DNA of 64,000 bases from an uncultured Eubacteriales bacterium (GCA_900318145.1 ONJM01000013.1:1-64000); one strand, 5' to 3'; counted from the stretch's first letter, positions 46,237-53,743 are shown. Numbers and translations are program-made. Notes: generated by a model not told the origin, from the letters alone.

Positions 46237-47070
46237 TCATGCTCCTCCGCGGCTTTCCCGGATCTCCCCGGCCCGCCTGTTCAGTTCAGCCTCCTCGGCA
46301 AAATACCCGTAATGCCCGAACACCGGCGCGCATTTCTCACACACGAAAGCATAGTAGCCGTCGTGCGGAACGCTCTCCCGGTCCAGAAGCTCCGCCGCCC
46401 GGTCCAGGTATTCGTCCGTATATTCAGCAGCCTCCTCCGGTCCCATCTCCGCTTCCAGCGCGTCCGCCATATTCAGCAGCGTGATTGCCTGCTCCGGTTC
46501 GCCGTGCTCCTGTTTTTCCATCACGCGCAGAGCGCCGGCGAACATATCCAGCGCCTCGGCGTACCGGCCGCAGGATGTCAGCGCCAGCGCCATATTGTTG
46601 TACAGGCCGCCCAGCCGTTCGTCGTTCTCCGGCAGGTTCCCTTCATAATTCTCCAGGGCTTTTTCAAAGTATTCCAGCCCGCCTGCGGGATCCCGGAAAG
46701 CTTCATGCACCGTGCCTGCGTTCACCCAGGTGGTGCCGGCCGTCACAGTTTCTTCCATTCCGAGCTTTTCAATGAGTTCAACCGCACGGCCCGCATGGAA
46801 AAGTGCCTCGTCCTTTTTCCCCTGCTTGCGGTAAAAACCCATCATTTCATTGTGCAGCATGAGCAGGCCGCGGTCGTCCCGGTTCATTTCCGCTTCCGCC
46901 AGCCAGTACTTCAGGTGGCGTTCCGCGCCGTTCCAGTCCGAGGCGTCTTCGTATTCACGCATTTTCCGCATAATCCGCGCCTGCGGAACCGGCTGTGCGC
47001 TTTCCGTTTCCCCCGGTTTCCCGCACAAGGCGCAGGCCGGATCGATATAGTCTTCCTTCTCGAGTTTCAC
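46237..47070 (-). CDS. Tetratricopeptide repeat protein
   Basis: A 277 aa helical repeat protein. A short N-terminal CxxC (ACALCGKPG, ~14-19) precedes several TPR-like helix pairs (e.g. WVNAGTVHEAFRDPAGGLEY, LYNNMALALTSCGRYAEALD, ITLLNMADALEAEMGPEEAA). TPR proteins mediate protein contacts; the 3 bp gap to the DUF4037 gene makes that its likely partner. No signal peptide, so cytoplasmic. First gene of the three-gene set. Confidence 0.88.
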   Translation of the reverse strand: MKLEKEDYIDPACALCGKPGETESAQPVPQARIMRKMREYEDASDWNGAERHLKYWLAEAEMNRDDRGLLMLHNEMMGFYRKQGKKDEALFHAGRAVELIEKLGMEETVTAGTTWVNAGTVHEAFRDPAGGLEYFEKALENYEGNLPENDERLGGLYNNMALALTSCGRYAEALDMFAGALRVMEKQEHGEPEQAITLLNMADALEAEMGPEEAAEYTDEYLDRAAELLDRESVPHDGYYAFVCEKCAPVFGHYGYFAEEAELNRRAGEIRESRGGA

Positions 47071-47118
47071 GCCTGAAAATCTCCTGTGTCATTGATTTTG
47101 CGGAGCGGTCCGCGGGAC

Positions 47119-47865
47119 TTATTCCCGCGCCTCCCGGATTGCCCGGATAAACTCTCTGCTCCGTTCCTGTTTCGGTGCGGCAAAGAATTCTTTCGACGCG
47201 CCGCTTTCGATTACTTTTCCGCCGTCCATGAACATAACCTTGTTGCTGACGTTCCGCGCGAAATCCATTTCGTGAGTCACAACCAGCATGGTCATGCCTT
47301 CCTCCGCCAGCCGGCGCATCACGCCCAGCACCTCGCCGATCAGTTCCGGATCCAGGGCGCTGGTGGGTTCGTCAAAGTAAATGATTTCCGGATCCATGGC
47401 AATCGCCCGGGCAATCGCCACCCGCTGCTGCTGTCCGCCGGACAGTTGGGAAGGATAGTTCTTCAGCCTGTCCGCCATGCCTACCTTTTCCAGTGCCCTG
47501 AACGCCCGCTCGTTGGCCTCATCCTTTGGCAGGCCGGCTCCGGAAGTCAGTCCCAGCGTAACGTTCTGCAGCGCGGTCTTGTTCAGGAAAAGGTTGTAGT
47601 TCTGAAACACGAAGGCTGTTTTCTTCCGAACCTTCGCGATCTCCGCCTTTCTGGCGGCATGCATGTCGAAAGTCTCTCCGTCAAACACCAGTTTGCCGCT
47701 GTCCGCCCGTTCCAGAAAATTCAGGCAGCGCAGAAAAGTGGTTTTCCCGGATCCGCTCGGTCCGAGGATTGCCGTCACGTCGCCTTTCTCCACATCCAGG
47801 TCAATACCGTCCAGCACGGTCAATCCGCTGAACTGCTTCCGGACGTCCCTGATCTTCAGCATCAT
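47119..47865 (-). CDS. Amino-acid ABC transporter ATP-binding protein
   Basis: A 248 aa ATPase of the polar amino-acid (GlnQ/TcyC-like) group. Walker A LGPSGSGKTTFLRCLN, signature QLSGGQQQRVAIARAI, Walker B IIYFDEPTSALDP, H-loop VVTHEMDFARNV. Translationally coupled to the permease (ATGA overlap at 47862-47865); GGAGG lies 9 bp before. Third gene in the order binding protein-permease-ATPase. Confidence 0.94.
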   Translation of the reverse strand: MMLKIRDVRKQFSGLTVLDGIDLDVEKGDVTAILGPSGSGKTTFLRCLNFLERADSGKLVFDGETFDMHAARKAEIAKVRKKTAFVFQNYNLFLNKTALQNVTLGLTSGAGLPKDEANERAFRALEKVGMADRLKNYPSQLSGGQQQRVAIARAIAMDPEIIYFDEPTSALDPELIGEVLGVMRRLAEEGMTMLVVTHEMDFARNVSNKVMFMDGGKVIESGASKEFFAAPKQERSREFIRAIREARE

Positions 47866-48536
47866 GCGTGCGCACCTCCGTAACTGTTCAGCCGCTTCTC
47901 TCCCCTGTGCTGCAGCCATGTCAGGATGGTGCAGAAAATCAGGTAGATTACCGCTGCCTCAATGTAAAGCGCCAGCGGTTCGTACACCCGCCCGTTGATG
48001 ACCTGCGCCTGCCGGAACAGCTCCATCACTGTAATGGTCGCCGCCATGCTCGTTTCCTTCAGCATCGCGATCATGGAATTGCTCAGCGCCGGGAACGCGG
48101 TGCGCATCGCCTGGGGCAGCACCACGTGCCAGATGATTTTCGGCCAGCTCATCCCGACGCAGTATCCGGCTTCCAGCTGCCCGACGCTCACGCCCTCCAG
48201 CGTCCCGCGGATAGTCTCCGCCATGTAGGCCGCCTCGTTCAGCCCCAGCACGATCACCGCCGCCGGGAACGCGGCCATCACGATGCCGACCTTCGGCAAC
48301 CCGTAGAACACGATGTACAGCTGCACCAGCAGCGGCGTGCCGCGGGTCACCCAGATGTAGAACCGGCAGATCTGGCTGAGTACTTTCACATGCGCGTACT
48401 GGATCAGCGCAACGATCAGCGCCACCGCGATCGCCAGCGCGAAGCTCAGCACCGTCAGCGGCAGCGTCACCGTCACGGCGTATTCCAGCATCTTCGGGAA
48501 GGATTCCACCAGGATCCCCCAGAGTCTTTCTGTCAT
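47862..48536 (-). CDS. Amino-acid ABC transporter permease
   Basis: A 224 aa HisM/GlnP-type permease with five hydrophobic helices (e.g. ALAIAVALIVALIQYA, MAAFPAAVIVLGLNEAAYMA) and the EAA-like loop EAGYCVGMSWPKIIWHVVLP that contacts the ATPase. Works as a homodimer with the ATPase and binding protein encoded on either side. Substrate class: polar amino acids or cystine, by family. Confidence 0.94.
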   Translation of the reverse strand: MTERLWGILVESFPKMLEYAVTVTLPLTVLSFALAIAVALIVALIQYAHVKVLSQICRFYIWVTRGTPLLVQLYIVFYGLPKVGIVMAAFPAAVIVLGLNEAAYMAETIRGTLEGVSVGQLEAGYCVGMSWPKIIWHVVLPQAMRTAFPALSNSMIAMLKETSMAATITVMELFRQAQVINGRVYEPLALYIEAAVIYLIFCTILTWLQHRGEKRLNSYGGAHA

Positions 48537-48589
48537 AATAATCCTCTCGCCGGCTCTGCCGGCCGTTTATCTCTCATAATGGAAAACCG

Positions 48590-48613
48590 GCGGGAAGCGC
48601 TTCCGCTTCCCGC
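48590..48613 (-). promoter_or_regulatory. Intergenic hairpin between binding protein and permease genes
   Basis: Perfect 10-bp stem GCGGGAAGCG/CGCTTCCCGC with a four-base loop, 23 bp past the binding-protein stop. No real T run follows (only TTTTCC 8 bases later). Such hairpins commonly stabilise the upstream mRNA part so that more binding protein than permease is made; that role is inferred. A second, weaker GCCGG/CCGGC hairpin is at 48549-48563. Confidence 0.7.
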
Positions 48614-48636
48614 TTGATGATCCCTTGCCGGAGCGC

Positions 48637-49494
48637 TCACTCCGCGGGGTTGGTCAGGTCCTCGCCGAAGTACTTGATGCTGATCTCCGCCAGCTTCCCG
48701 TTCTTCCGCGCTTCCGCAATGATCCTGTCCAGCTCCGCCTTCAGGCTTTCGGTCTCCGGGCCCTTCTTCATGGGCACCGCCACCGCTTCACCGGCGACCT
48801 CCAGTGCGACCTTGACCTTTGCGTCCGGATGCTCTGCGATGTAGCTTTCCACGGAGTCCTTATCGTTCAGCGTCGCGTCGATGCGGCCTGCGGACAGCAG
48901 CTCCATCGTCTCTCCCAGAGTATCCACGTAGGTCACAGTCGCTCCGTTCTTCTCCGCCAGCAGCGCGTAGGTGGAGTTCGGGGAGTTCGCGGTCTTCTTG
49001 TCCTTCAGATCGGCCAGCGTTTTGATGTCCTCGTTGTCCGCCTGCACCACCATCGCCATCTTGGAATAGATGTAGCTGTCGCTGAAGTTATAAGCTTCCG
49101 CGCGGGTCGGAGTGAACCCGACGCCGTTGCAGGCGATATCGAACCGGCCGGAATCGACGCCGGCCAGGATGCCGTCCCATGCGGTCTCGACGAATTCTGC
49201 CTTCACGCCCAGACCTTCCGCCAGCAGTTCACCGATTTCAACGTCGATGCCTGTCAGCTTGCCGTCCGCGTCATGGTATGTCCAGGGCTGCCATACGCCC
49301 TCCATCGCGATGATCAGGGATCCGCGCTCTTTGATCCGGGCCAGCACATCCTTGGTCTCTTCCGTCTGGGCAGGAGCTTCCGCTGCTTCCGGCTTCTTTT
49401 CTTCCGCGGGTCTTGTCAGCGACCAGATCAGCAGTCCGATGGCCACAGCCAGGCAGACGCATCCGATCGCCAGCCAAAGTTTCTTGTTCTTCAT
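48637..49494 (-). CDS. Amino-acid ABC transporter substrate-binding protein
   Basis: A 285 aa family 3 (SBP_bac_3) binding protein, anchored by an N-terminal hydrophobic segment (LWLAIGCVCLAVAIGLLIWS) and followed by a Glu/Ala/Pro linker. Core markers: GVWQPWTYHDADGKLTGIDV, NGVGFTPTRAEAYNFSDSYI and the C-terminal DRIIAEARKNGKLAEISIKY. The AIGC could be read as a poor lipobox, but the hydrophobic run continues past it. First gene of the transporter; candidates for ligand are cystine or other polar amino acids. Confidence 0.93.
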   Translation of the reverse strand: MKNKKLWLAIGCVCLAVAIGLLIWSLTRPAEEKKPEAAEAPAQTEETKDVLARIKERGSLIIAMEGVWQPWTYHDADGKLTGIDVEIGELLAEGLGVKAEFVETAWDGILAGVDSGRFDIACNGVGFTPTRAEAYNFSDSYIYSKMAMVVQADNEDIKTLADLKDKKTANSPNSTYALLAEKNGATVTYVDTLGETMELLSAGRIDATLNDKDSVESYIAEHPDAKVKVALEVAGEAVAVPMKKGPETESLKAELDRIIAEARKNGKLAEISIKYFGEDLTNPAE

Positions 49495-49553
49495 GTTTCA
49501 TTCTCCTCCGGATAAATATTTCATTCCTCGCTGGGGATCTTTCGCTCTCAGCC

Positions 49554-49997
49554 TCACTGTTCCAGCAGGCAGTGCAGCAGGCGGTACAGTTCTTTTGCGT
49601 CCTCGTCCCTCATCGTGAAGCACTGTCCGACCCGTTCCGGAATGCTCTTCAGCTCTTCCCGCAGCGCCCATCCGGCCTCCGTCAGTGAAACATACACGAC
49701 CCGCTCGTCCACTTTGCAGCGGCACCGGCTGAGCCATCCGCTCTCTTCCATTTTCTTGAGCAGCGGCGTCAGTGTTCCGCAGTCCAGGTACAGCCTGCGC
49801 CCGAGGTCGCCGACTTTCGCTTTCCCGTTTTCCGTTTCCCAAAGTGCCAGGAATACGATGTACTGGGTATAGGTCAGTCCGTAGGGTTTCAGCACCGGGT
49901 TATATCCGTTCACGACCTTCCGGGCTGCTGCGTACAGCGGAAAGCACAGCTGGTTGTCCAGCAGCAGCTGCGGGTATACCCTTCTCTCATTGCTCAT
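49554..49997 (-). CDS. OhrR/MarR-type peroxide-sensing regulator
   Basis: A 147 aa winged-helix repressor. LDNQLCFPLYAAARKVV (Cys18) matches the reactive N-terminal cysteine region of OhrR, and YTQYIVFLALWE, LYLDCGTLTPLLKKMEESGW and DERVVYVSLTEAG follow the family closely. OhrR proteins release DNA when that Cys is oxidised by organic hydroperoxides. It is the last gene of trxB-trxA-ohrR, so it probably represses its own operon via the dyad at 51281-51309. No ohr peroxidase gene is near. ATG 49997 (GAGG at 9 bp) is preferred over 50024. Confidence 0.88.
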   Translation of the reverse strand: MSNERRVYPQLLLDNQLCFPLYAAARKVVNGYNPVLKPYGLTYTQYIVFLALWETENGKAKVGDLGRRLYLDCGTLTPLLKKMEESGWLSRCRCKVDERVVYVSLTEAGWALREELKSIPERVGQCFTMRDEDAKELYRLLHCLLEQ

Positions 49998-50048
49998 GTT
50001 CTTTTTCCTCTTCCGGTGATTCAAAACCCGCCGTGCGGGGTATTCAGG

Positions 50049-50363
50049 TCACAGGTTTCCCTCGATCCAGCTCTTCATCGCGGGGCCGGGCTTGAATCCC
50101 ACCGACTGGGCGGCAACTTTTCCTTCCTTCAGCAGCAGCACCGTCGGAACGGAGGAAATGCCGAATCCGGCCGCCAGCGCGGAATCATCGTCCACATCCA
50201 CGTTGTAGAAATTCACTTTACCGGCCATCTCCTCCGAGATCTCCTCCAGCACCGGCGCCAGCATCCTGCACGGCCCGCACCAGGTGGCGGAAAAATCCAC
50301 CACTGCCGCGGCGTCCTTCACGACCTTTGTGTTGAAATCCTGTTCGTTGATCTTGGTAACCAT
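50049..50363 (-). CDS. trxA: Thioredoxin
   Basis: Small dithiol oxidoreductase, 104 aa. Active site WCGPC at residues 28-32 in VVDFSATWCGPCRMLAPVL, cis-Pro in ISSVPTVLLLKEG, and the Asp at 23 typical of thioredoxins. It starts 1 bp after the reductase gene and is followed 51 bp later by the OhrR-type regulator. ATG 50363 follows GGAGGAC. Confidence 0.96.
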   Translation of the reverse strand: MVTKINEQDFNTKVVKDAAAVVDFSATWCGPCRMLAPVLEEISEEMAGKVNFYNVDVDDDSALAAGFGISSVPTVLLLKEGKVAAQSVGFKPGPAMKSWIEGNL

Positions 50364-50364
50364 C

Positions 50365-51234
50365 TTATTTGTCCTCCTTCTTTTTTGTATCCAGGTAAAC
50401 GGCTGCGCTGATCGCCGCCACATTGCCTTCTCCCGCTGCTTTTACATACTGGTAGGGCAGCCCGGTCAGGTCCCCCGCCGCGAAGACTCCCGGCAGGTTC
50501 GTCCTCATCTCCCGGTCCACGGCCACGTGGGCTCCGTTCGTCTCCAGCCCCGGTACCAGCGTATCCGGCGCCACGGCCTCCCGCAGCACGAACACCCCGT
50601 CCGCTGCATACTCTCCGGCTTCCGTCCGAACGATTCTTTTCCCGTCCTTCTGCTCAATACCGGTCACTTTTTCCCGGATCACTGCAACCTTCTCCGGCAG
50701 ATTCGTTTCTTCGCTGTAGACCGGGAAATAGGTTACCTTGCTGCATACTTCGCTGAGGAACGCGGCTTCCGCCTCCTCCCGGGGACTGAAACCGACCACG
50801 ATGGTTTCCTTTCCCCTGTAAAGCGGCGCGTCGCAGGTGGCGCAGTAGCTGACCCCTCGGCCCAGCATCTCTTTCTCACCCGGCAGCGGCTTCGCTGTCA
50901 CCACGCCTGTCGCCAGGATCACCGCCTTCGCCTCCGGCATTTCTTCACCGATCTGCAGCGCGAAGTAGTCTCCCATCGCATACACAGCGCCGACGCGCCC
51001 TTCCGTAATCCGGATCCCCATAGCCTCAAGCTGGTTCCGGAAGGCGGCCGCCATCTCCGTTCCCTTTACCGACGGAAGTCCGGGGTAATTCCTGATTTCG
51101 TGTGCCTTTACAACCTTCTCGCTCATGTCCCGGCTGCCCACCAGCAGAATGCTTTTGTTGCGGTTCGCTGCCGTCAGCGCCGCGGAAACCCCCGCCGGTC
51201 CGGTACCGATTATCGCGATGTCAACTCTTTCCAT
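50365..51234 (-). CDS. Thioredoxin-reductase-like flavoprotein lacking NADPH motifs
   Basis: A 289 aa TrxB-fold flavoenzyme that should reduce the adjacent thioredoxin. FAD motif IAIIGTGPAGVSAALTAA (~6-23), redox-active YCATCDAP (Cys131/Cys134) and C-terminal FAAGDLTGLPYQYVKAAGEG are intact. The NADPH site is not: where TrxB has GGGxSAxEE the protein has VVGFSPREEAEAAFL (~146-160), and the HRRxxxR motif is replaced by VYSEETNLPEK. This is the profile of the ferredoxin-dependent flavin thioredoxin reductases described in clostridia; that electron donor is inferred. First gene of trxB-trxA-ohrR, GAGGAGG before the ATG. Confidence 0.9.
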   Translation of the reverse strand: MERVDIAIIGTGPAGVSAALTAANRNKSILLVGSRDMSEKVVKAHEIRNYPGLPSVKGTEMAAAFRNQLEAMGIRITEGRVGAVYAMGDYFALQIGEEMPEAKAVILATGVVTAKPLPGEKEMLGRGVSYCATCDAPLYRGKETIVVGFSPREEAEAAFLSEVCSKVTYFPVYSEETNLPEKVAVIREKVTGIEQKDGKRIVRTEAGEYAADGVFVLREAVAPDTLVPGLETNGAHVAVDREMRTNLPGVFAAGDLTGLPYQYVKAAGEGNVAAISAAVYLDTKKKEDK

Positions 51235-51280
51235 TGCTGCCTCCTCATGAAGAATCTTCCTTTCGTCAATTCTTCTTTTT

Positions 51281-51317
51281 GCAAATTATATTTTATACAA
51301 TATATTTGCTGTGTCAA
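51281..51317 (-). promoter_or_regulatory. Promoter and candidate OhrR operator of the trxB operon
   Basis: Minus strand: TTGACA (51312-51317), 16 bp, TAAAAT (51290-51295). An AT-rich imperfect dyad with GCAAAT/ATTTGC arms (51281-51309) covers the -10 region. AT-rich dyads of this kind are typical MarR/OhrR sites, so autoregulation is likely but not shown. Confidence 0.7.
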
Positions 51318-51333
51318 GACCTATTCGGCTTTT

Positions 51334-51465
51334 TTAATTATTTTTTCCGTCTCTGATGTGTTTTTCCGCTTTCTCCCTGTTACGCCTGGCTTTGTTCAGC
51401 GCATGCATGGCTTCAAAAGGCCCGACGATGGCGGACAGGATAATCAGAATCCAGTACCACGGCAC
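51334..51465 (-). CDS. Candidate 43 aa single-pass membrane protein
   Basis: Small frame with GTG start at 51465: PWYWILIILSAIVGPFEAMH is a membrane helix, followed by a basic, helical tail (NKARRNREKAEKHIRDGKNN). GGGAGG lies 8 bp before the GTG, and an extended -10 (TGGTATAAT, 51487-51495) lies just upstream. It is in the gap between trxB and the GH10 remnant on the minus strand. No family recognised; the composition and signals make it more than a chance frame, but proof is lacking. Confidence 0.55.
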   Translation of the reverse strand: MPWYWILIILSAIVGPFEAMHALNKARRNREKAEKHIRDGKNN

Positions 51466-51561
51466 GGCACTCGCCTCCCGGAAAATATTATACCACAGGC
51501 CGCCGGCAGCGGCACCTGCTGCCTTCGAATATTCCGTGCCGTGCCGGTCAGGTTCCTCTTC

Positions 51562-51741
51562 TCATCCCGTCAGGCGGATGATTACCGGTGCAGCACGACT
51601 GTATCCGCCAGATCCTCCGCAGCCGAACAGAAAACGATGGGAAATCTGATCTGCCTGAATTCTGTGGCCGGCTGCCGCTGTTCCGTCCGGATATACAACC
51701 TTAAGTCTTGCCCGTGCCTGGCGATGCGCGAACTGATTCAT
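51562..51741 (-). pseudogene. Remnant of a GH10-type xylanase-like gene (N-terminal fragment)
   Basis: A 59-codon frame with a good ribosome site (GAGGGATCCAT before ATG 51741). Residues 1-43, including RLKVVYPDGTAAAGHRI then QISHRFLFGCGG, match the N-terminal beta-sandwich start of gut-bacterial GH10-type enzymes, where HxFLFGC leads into the barrel domain. After CGG the sequence loses all resemblance (SGGYSRAAPVIIRLTG) and stops. The ~300-residue catalytic part is missing, so this is a deletion scar. The remaining bases to 51857 hold only chance short frames as far as I see. Confidence 0.6.
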
Positions 51742-51857
51742 ATGGATCCCTCATTTCCTTGTTGTTGTATTACCAGGGATATGCTTCTCCGGTGTAAGTT
51801 ACGAATACACTGCTGCATTCCTTTTCTCCCTTCTGAAAGAGGACCTTTCCTGTTTCG

Positions 51858-51893
51858 TTGACATATGCTTTTGTTTCGTGTAGAATCATTCTA
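51858..51893 (+). promoter_or_regulatory. Promoter with palindromic operator for the MBL-fold gene
   Basis: TTGACA (51858-51863), 17 bp, TAGAAT (51881-51886). The -10 is half of the perfect dyad TAGAATCATTCTA (51881-51893), so a bound repressor would hide the -10 box. Confidence 0.75.
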
Positions 51894-51935
51894 ATTCTTG
51901 AAGTTAACTCTAAGTCAATAGTTTGGGAGGAAAAA

Positions 51936-52751
51936 ATGAATCAGTTTCTGCAATCCGTATCGGAAATGCCGTCCCCTTACGGTACTGCCGTGCTCTGGTG
52001 GCTCGGTCAGATGGGGCTGCTGGTCAAAATGGGGGATACGGTTCTCTGCGTGGACTACTACGCTTCTGATTCCCCGGACCGGCAGGTGCTTCCCCCGGTG
52101 CCCGTGCGGGAAATGGCCGGCGTGTCCGCGTTCCTCGGCACCCATAATCACCTGGATCATATGGATCACAGCGCCTGGAAAGAGTGGGCGGTCTGCTGTC
52201 CGGAAGCAGCTTTCGTCTTCCCGTCCCTGCACAGGCAGGATGTCCTGGCGGACGGCGTCGGGGAAAACCGCTGCCTTGGGCTGAATGACGGTGAAAGCGG
52301 CCGGGTCGGCGGCGTATCGATCCACGCTGTGGCAGCAGCCCATGAATTCCTTTCTCCGGATCCTTCCGGACTTTATCCGTGCCTGCAGTATGTGATTGAA
52401 GGCAACGGGCTGCGCCTCTGGCACGCCGGGGATACGCTGCGGTATGAGGGGCTTCTGGCGAAGATTAAAGCTTTCGGTACGATAGACGCCGCGCTCCTTC
52501 CCATCAACGGGCGGGACGGGCGGCGCTACCGCGGGAACTGCATCGGCAATATGACCTTCCAGGAAGCGGTGGATCTCGCCGGCGAAGCCGGACCCCGTGC
52601 GGTTATTCCCGGGCATTGGGATATGTTCGCGGACAATCCCGGCGATCCGGACGCTTTCGCAGATTACGCGGACGCCAAGTATCCCGGGCGGTTCCGTGTG
52701 CTGCGTCCCGCGGTGCTGGAGCCCGTCCGTCTGGAAGCGGCCTCCCGGTAA
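51936..52751 (+). CDS. MBL-fold metallohydrolase (UlaG-like)
   Basis: A 271 aa metallo-beta-lactamase-fold hydrolase resembling UlaG (L-ascorbate-6-phosphate lactonase). Metal motif THNHLDHMDHSAW (HxHxDH-type, ~71-83), further ligands in LWHAGDTLRYEG and VIPGHWDMF, and WWLGQMGLLVKMGDTVLCVD at the start. No ascorbate PTS genes are near, so the substrate may differ. GGGAGG stands six bases before ATG 51936. Monocistronic, with its own promoter/operator and a strong terminator. Confidence 0.9.
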   Translation: MNQFLQSVSEMPSPYGTAVLWWLGQMGLLVKMGDTVLCVDYYASDSPDRQVLPPVPVREMAGVSAFLGTHNHLDHMDHSAWKEWAVCCPEAAFVFPSLHRQDVLADGVGENRCLGLNDGESGRVGGVSIHAVAAAHEFLSPDPSGLYPCLQYVIEGNGLRLWHAGDTLRYEGLLAKIKAFGTIDAALLPINGRDGRRYRGNCIGNMTFQEAVDLAGEAGPRAVIPGHWDMFADNPGDPDAFADYADAKYPGRFRVLRPAVLEPVRLEAASR

Positions 52752-52783
52752 AAACCGGCGGTTCATTCTGAACCGCCGGTTTT
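52751..52783. terminator. Strong bidirectional terminator after the MBL-fold gene
   Basis: Perfect 14-bp stem AAAACCGGCGGTTC/GAACCGCCGGTTTT with a five-base loop, overlapping the last base of the TAA stop. A4/T4 flanks allow use from either side, including for the minus-strand gene at 52893. Confidence 0.92.
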
Positions 52784-52892
52784 CATCCTCATACGCATTT
52801 TTCAGTCTCCGCCCGGAGCTTTATCCCGGCGGACGGCCCTTTTCATCCATCCGGCAGGGAATATGTCTCTCCGCCGGTGTGTTCCCTGTTGT

Positions 52893-53369
52893 TCAGTTCC
52901 AGAGAAAATTGATCGGAGACGTCTGTTCCAGCACCATTTCCCCTTCATATTCGCCGTTTTTCAGCGGAACATAACCGCCGTCCAGCTGAATACTGATAAT
53001 CAGATGATCATCCGTATCAGTCGCCAGCCAGTCAACGCGTCCCGTTTCTCCCGCGATCCGGACCAGCATACCCATTTTCACCGTATCCTTCATGGAAAGA
53101 GGAAGTTCACAATAGGCGAAGGTGCTGTAAGGCCCCATTCCTTCGGCAATTTCTTCCTCTGTATTTTCCATTGTCGTTATCAGCACACGGATCGGCAGGG
53201 TGTTTTCCATGGTAGTCGTGGACGCGTAAATCACAAACCCGGCCAGCGCCAGCACGATCGCGGACAGAAGCACCCACAGCCACGGGCTGGTCACCCGCAT
53301 ATAGTCATGCAGCTCTTCCGGAGAAGAGATATGCTGCTTTGTTCCGGTCGTTTGCTGTTCCATTTCCAT
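52893..53369 (-). CDS. Small membrane protein resembling the start of a bacteriocin-export HlyD subunit
   Basis: A 158 aa protein: a soluble start containing SSPEELHDYMRVTSPWLWVL, one membrane helix (VLLSAIVLALAGFVIYAS, ~33-50) and an extracytoplasmic domain ending VLEQTSPINFLW. The phrase SSPEELxxYMRVTSPxxW is the opening of NHLM-type bacteriocin secretion (HlyD-like) proteins, but the coiled-coil and lipoyl parts are absent, and no peptidase-ABC exporter or precursor gene is near. It may be an adaptor related to that family, or a truncated relic; function unknown. Confidence 0.7.
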   Translation of the reverse strand: MEMEQQTTGTKQHISSPEELHDYMRVTSPWLWVLLSAIVLALAGFVIYASTTTMENTLPIRVLITTMENTEEEIAEGMGPYSTFAYCELPLSMKDTVKMGMLVRIAGETGRVDWLATDTDDHLIISIQLDGGYVPLKNGEYEGEMVLEQTSPINFLWN

Positions 53370-53449
53370 TCCTCTTCCGGCTGTGCGCCGGTTTTTTCTT
53401 TCTTATAATTCTACCACAGATCCGCCATGTCCGTCACGCCGGATTTTCC

Positions 53450-53743
53450 TCACAGAATTCCTCTGCTCCACAGATATCCCAGCACGCCTGCCTGCAGGAG
53501 CATCATCAGCGGAAAGAAAACCCTGAAATACCAGTGCTTCGTCTTGTGGCGGAACAGAAACATCCCGAGGGTTCCTCCGAACGCTCCGAACAGTCCGGCT
53601 GCCAGGAACAGCGTTTTTTCGGATACCCGGCGTCCGTTCCTGCGGGCCTGCCGCTTATCGTGCGCCATCAGAAAAAAGGAGATCAGGTTCATCAGCAGCA
53701 CTGCTGCCGCGGCAATCAGTGTTACGGGTTTCACTTTTTTCAC
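53450..53743 (-). CDS. DUF1294 family membrane protein
   Basis: A 97 aa integral membrane protein with three hydrophobic helices and the DUF1294 signature: FFLMAHDKRQARRNGRRVSE, then LGMFLFRHKTKHWYF. Family function unknown. It is 80 bp upstream of the previous small membrane protein gene on the same strand. Confidence 0.9.
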   Translation of the reverse strand: MKKVKPVTLIAAAAVLLMNLISFFLMAHDKRQARRNGRRVSEKTLFLAAGLFGAFGGTLGMFLFRHKTKHWYFRVFFPLMMLLQAGVLGYLWSRGIL

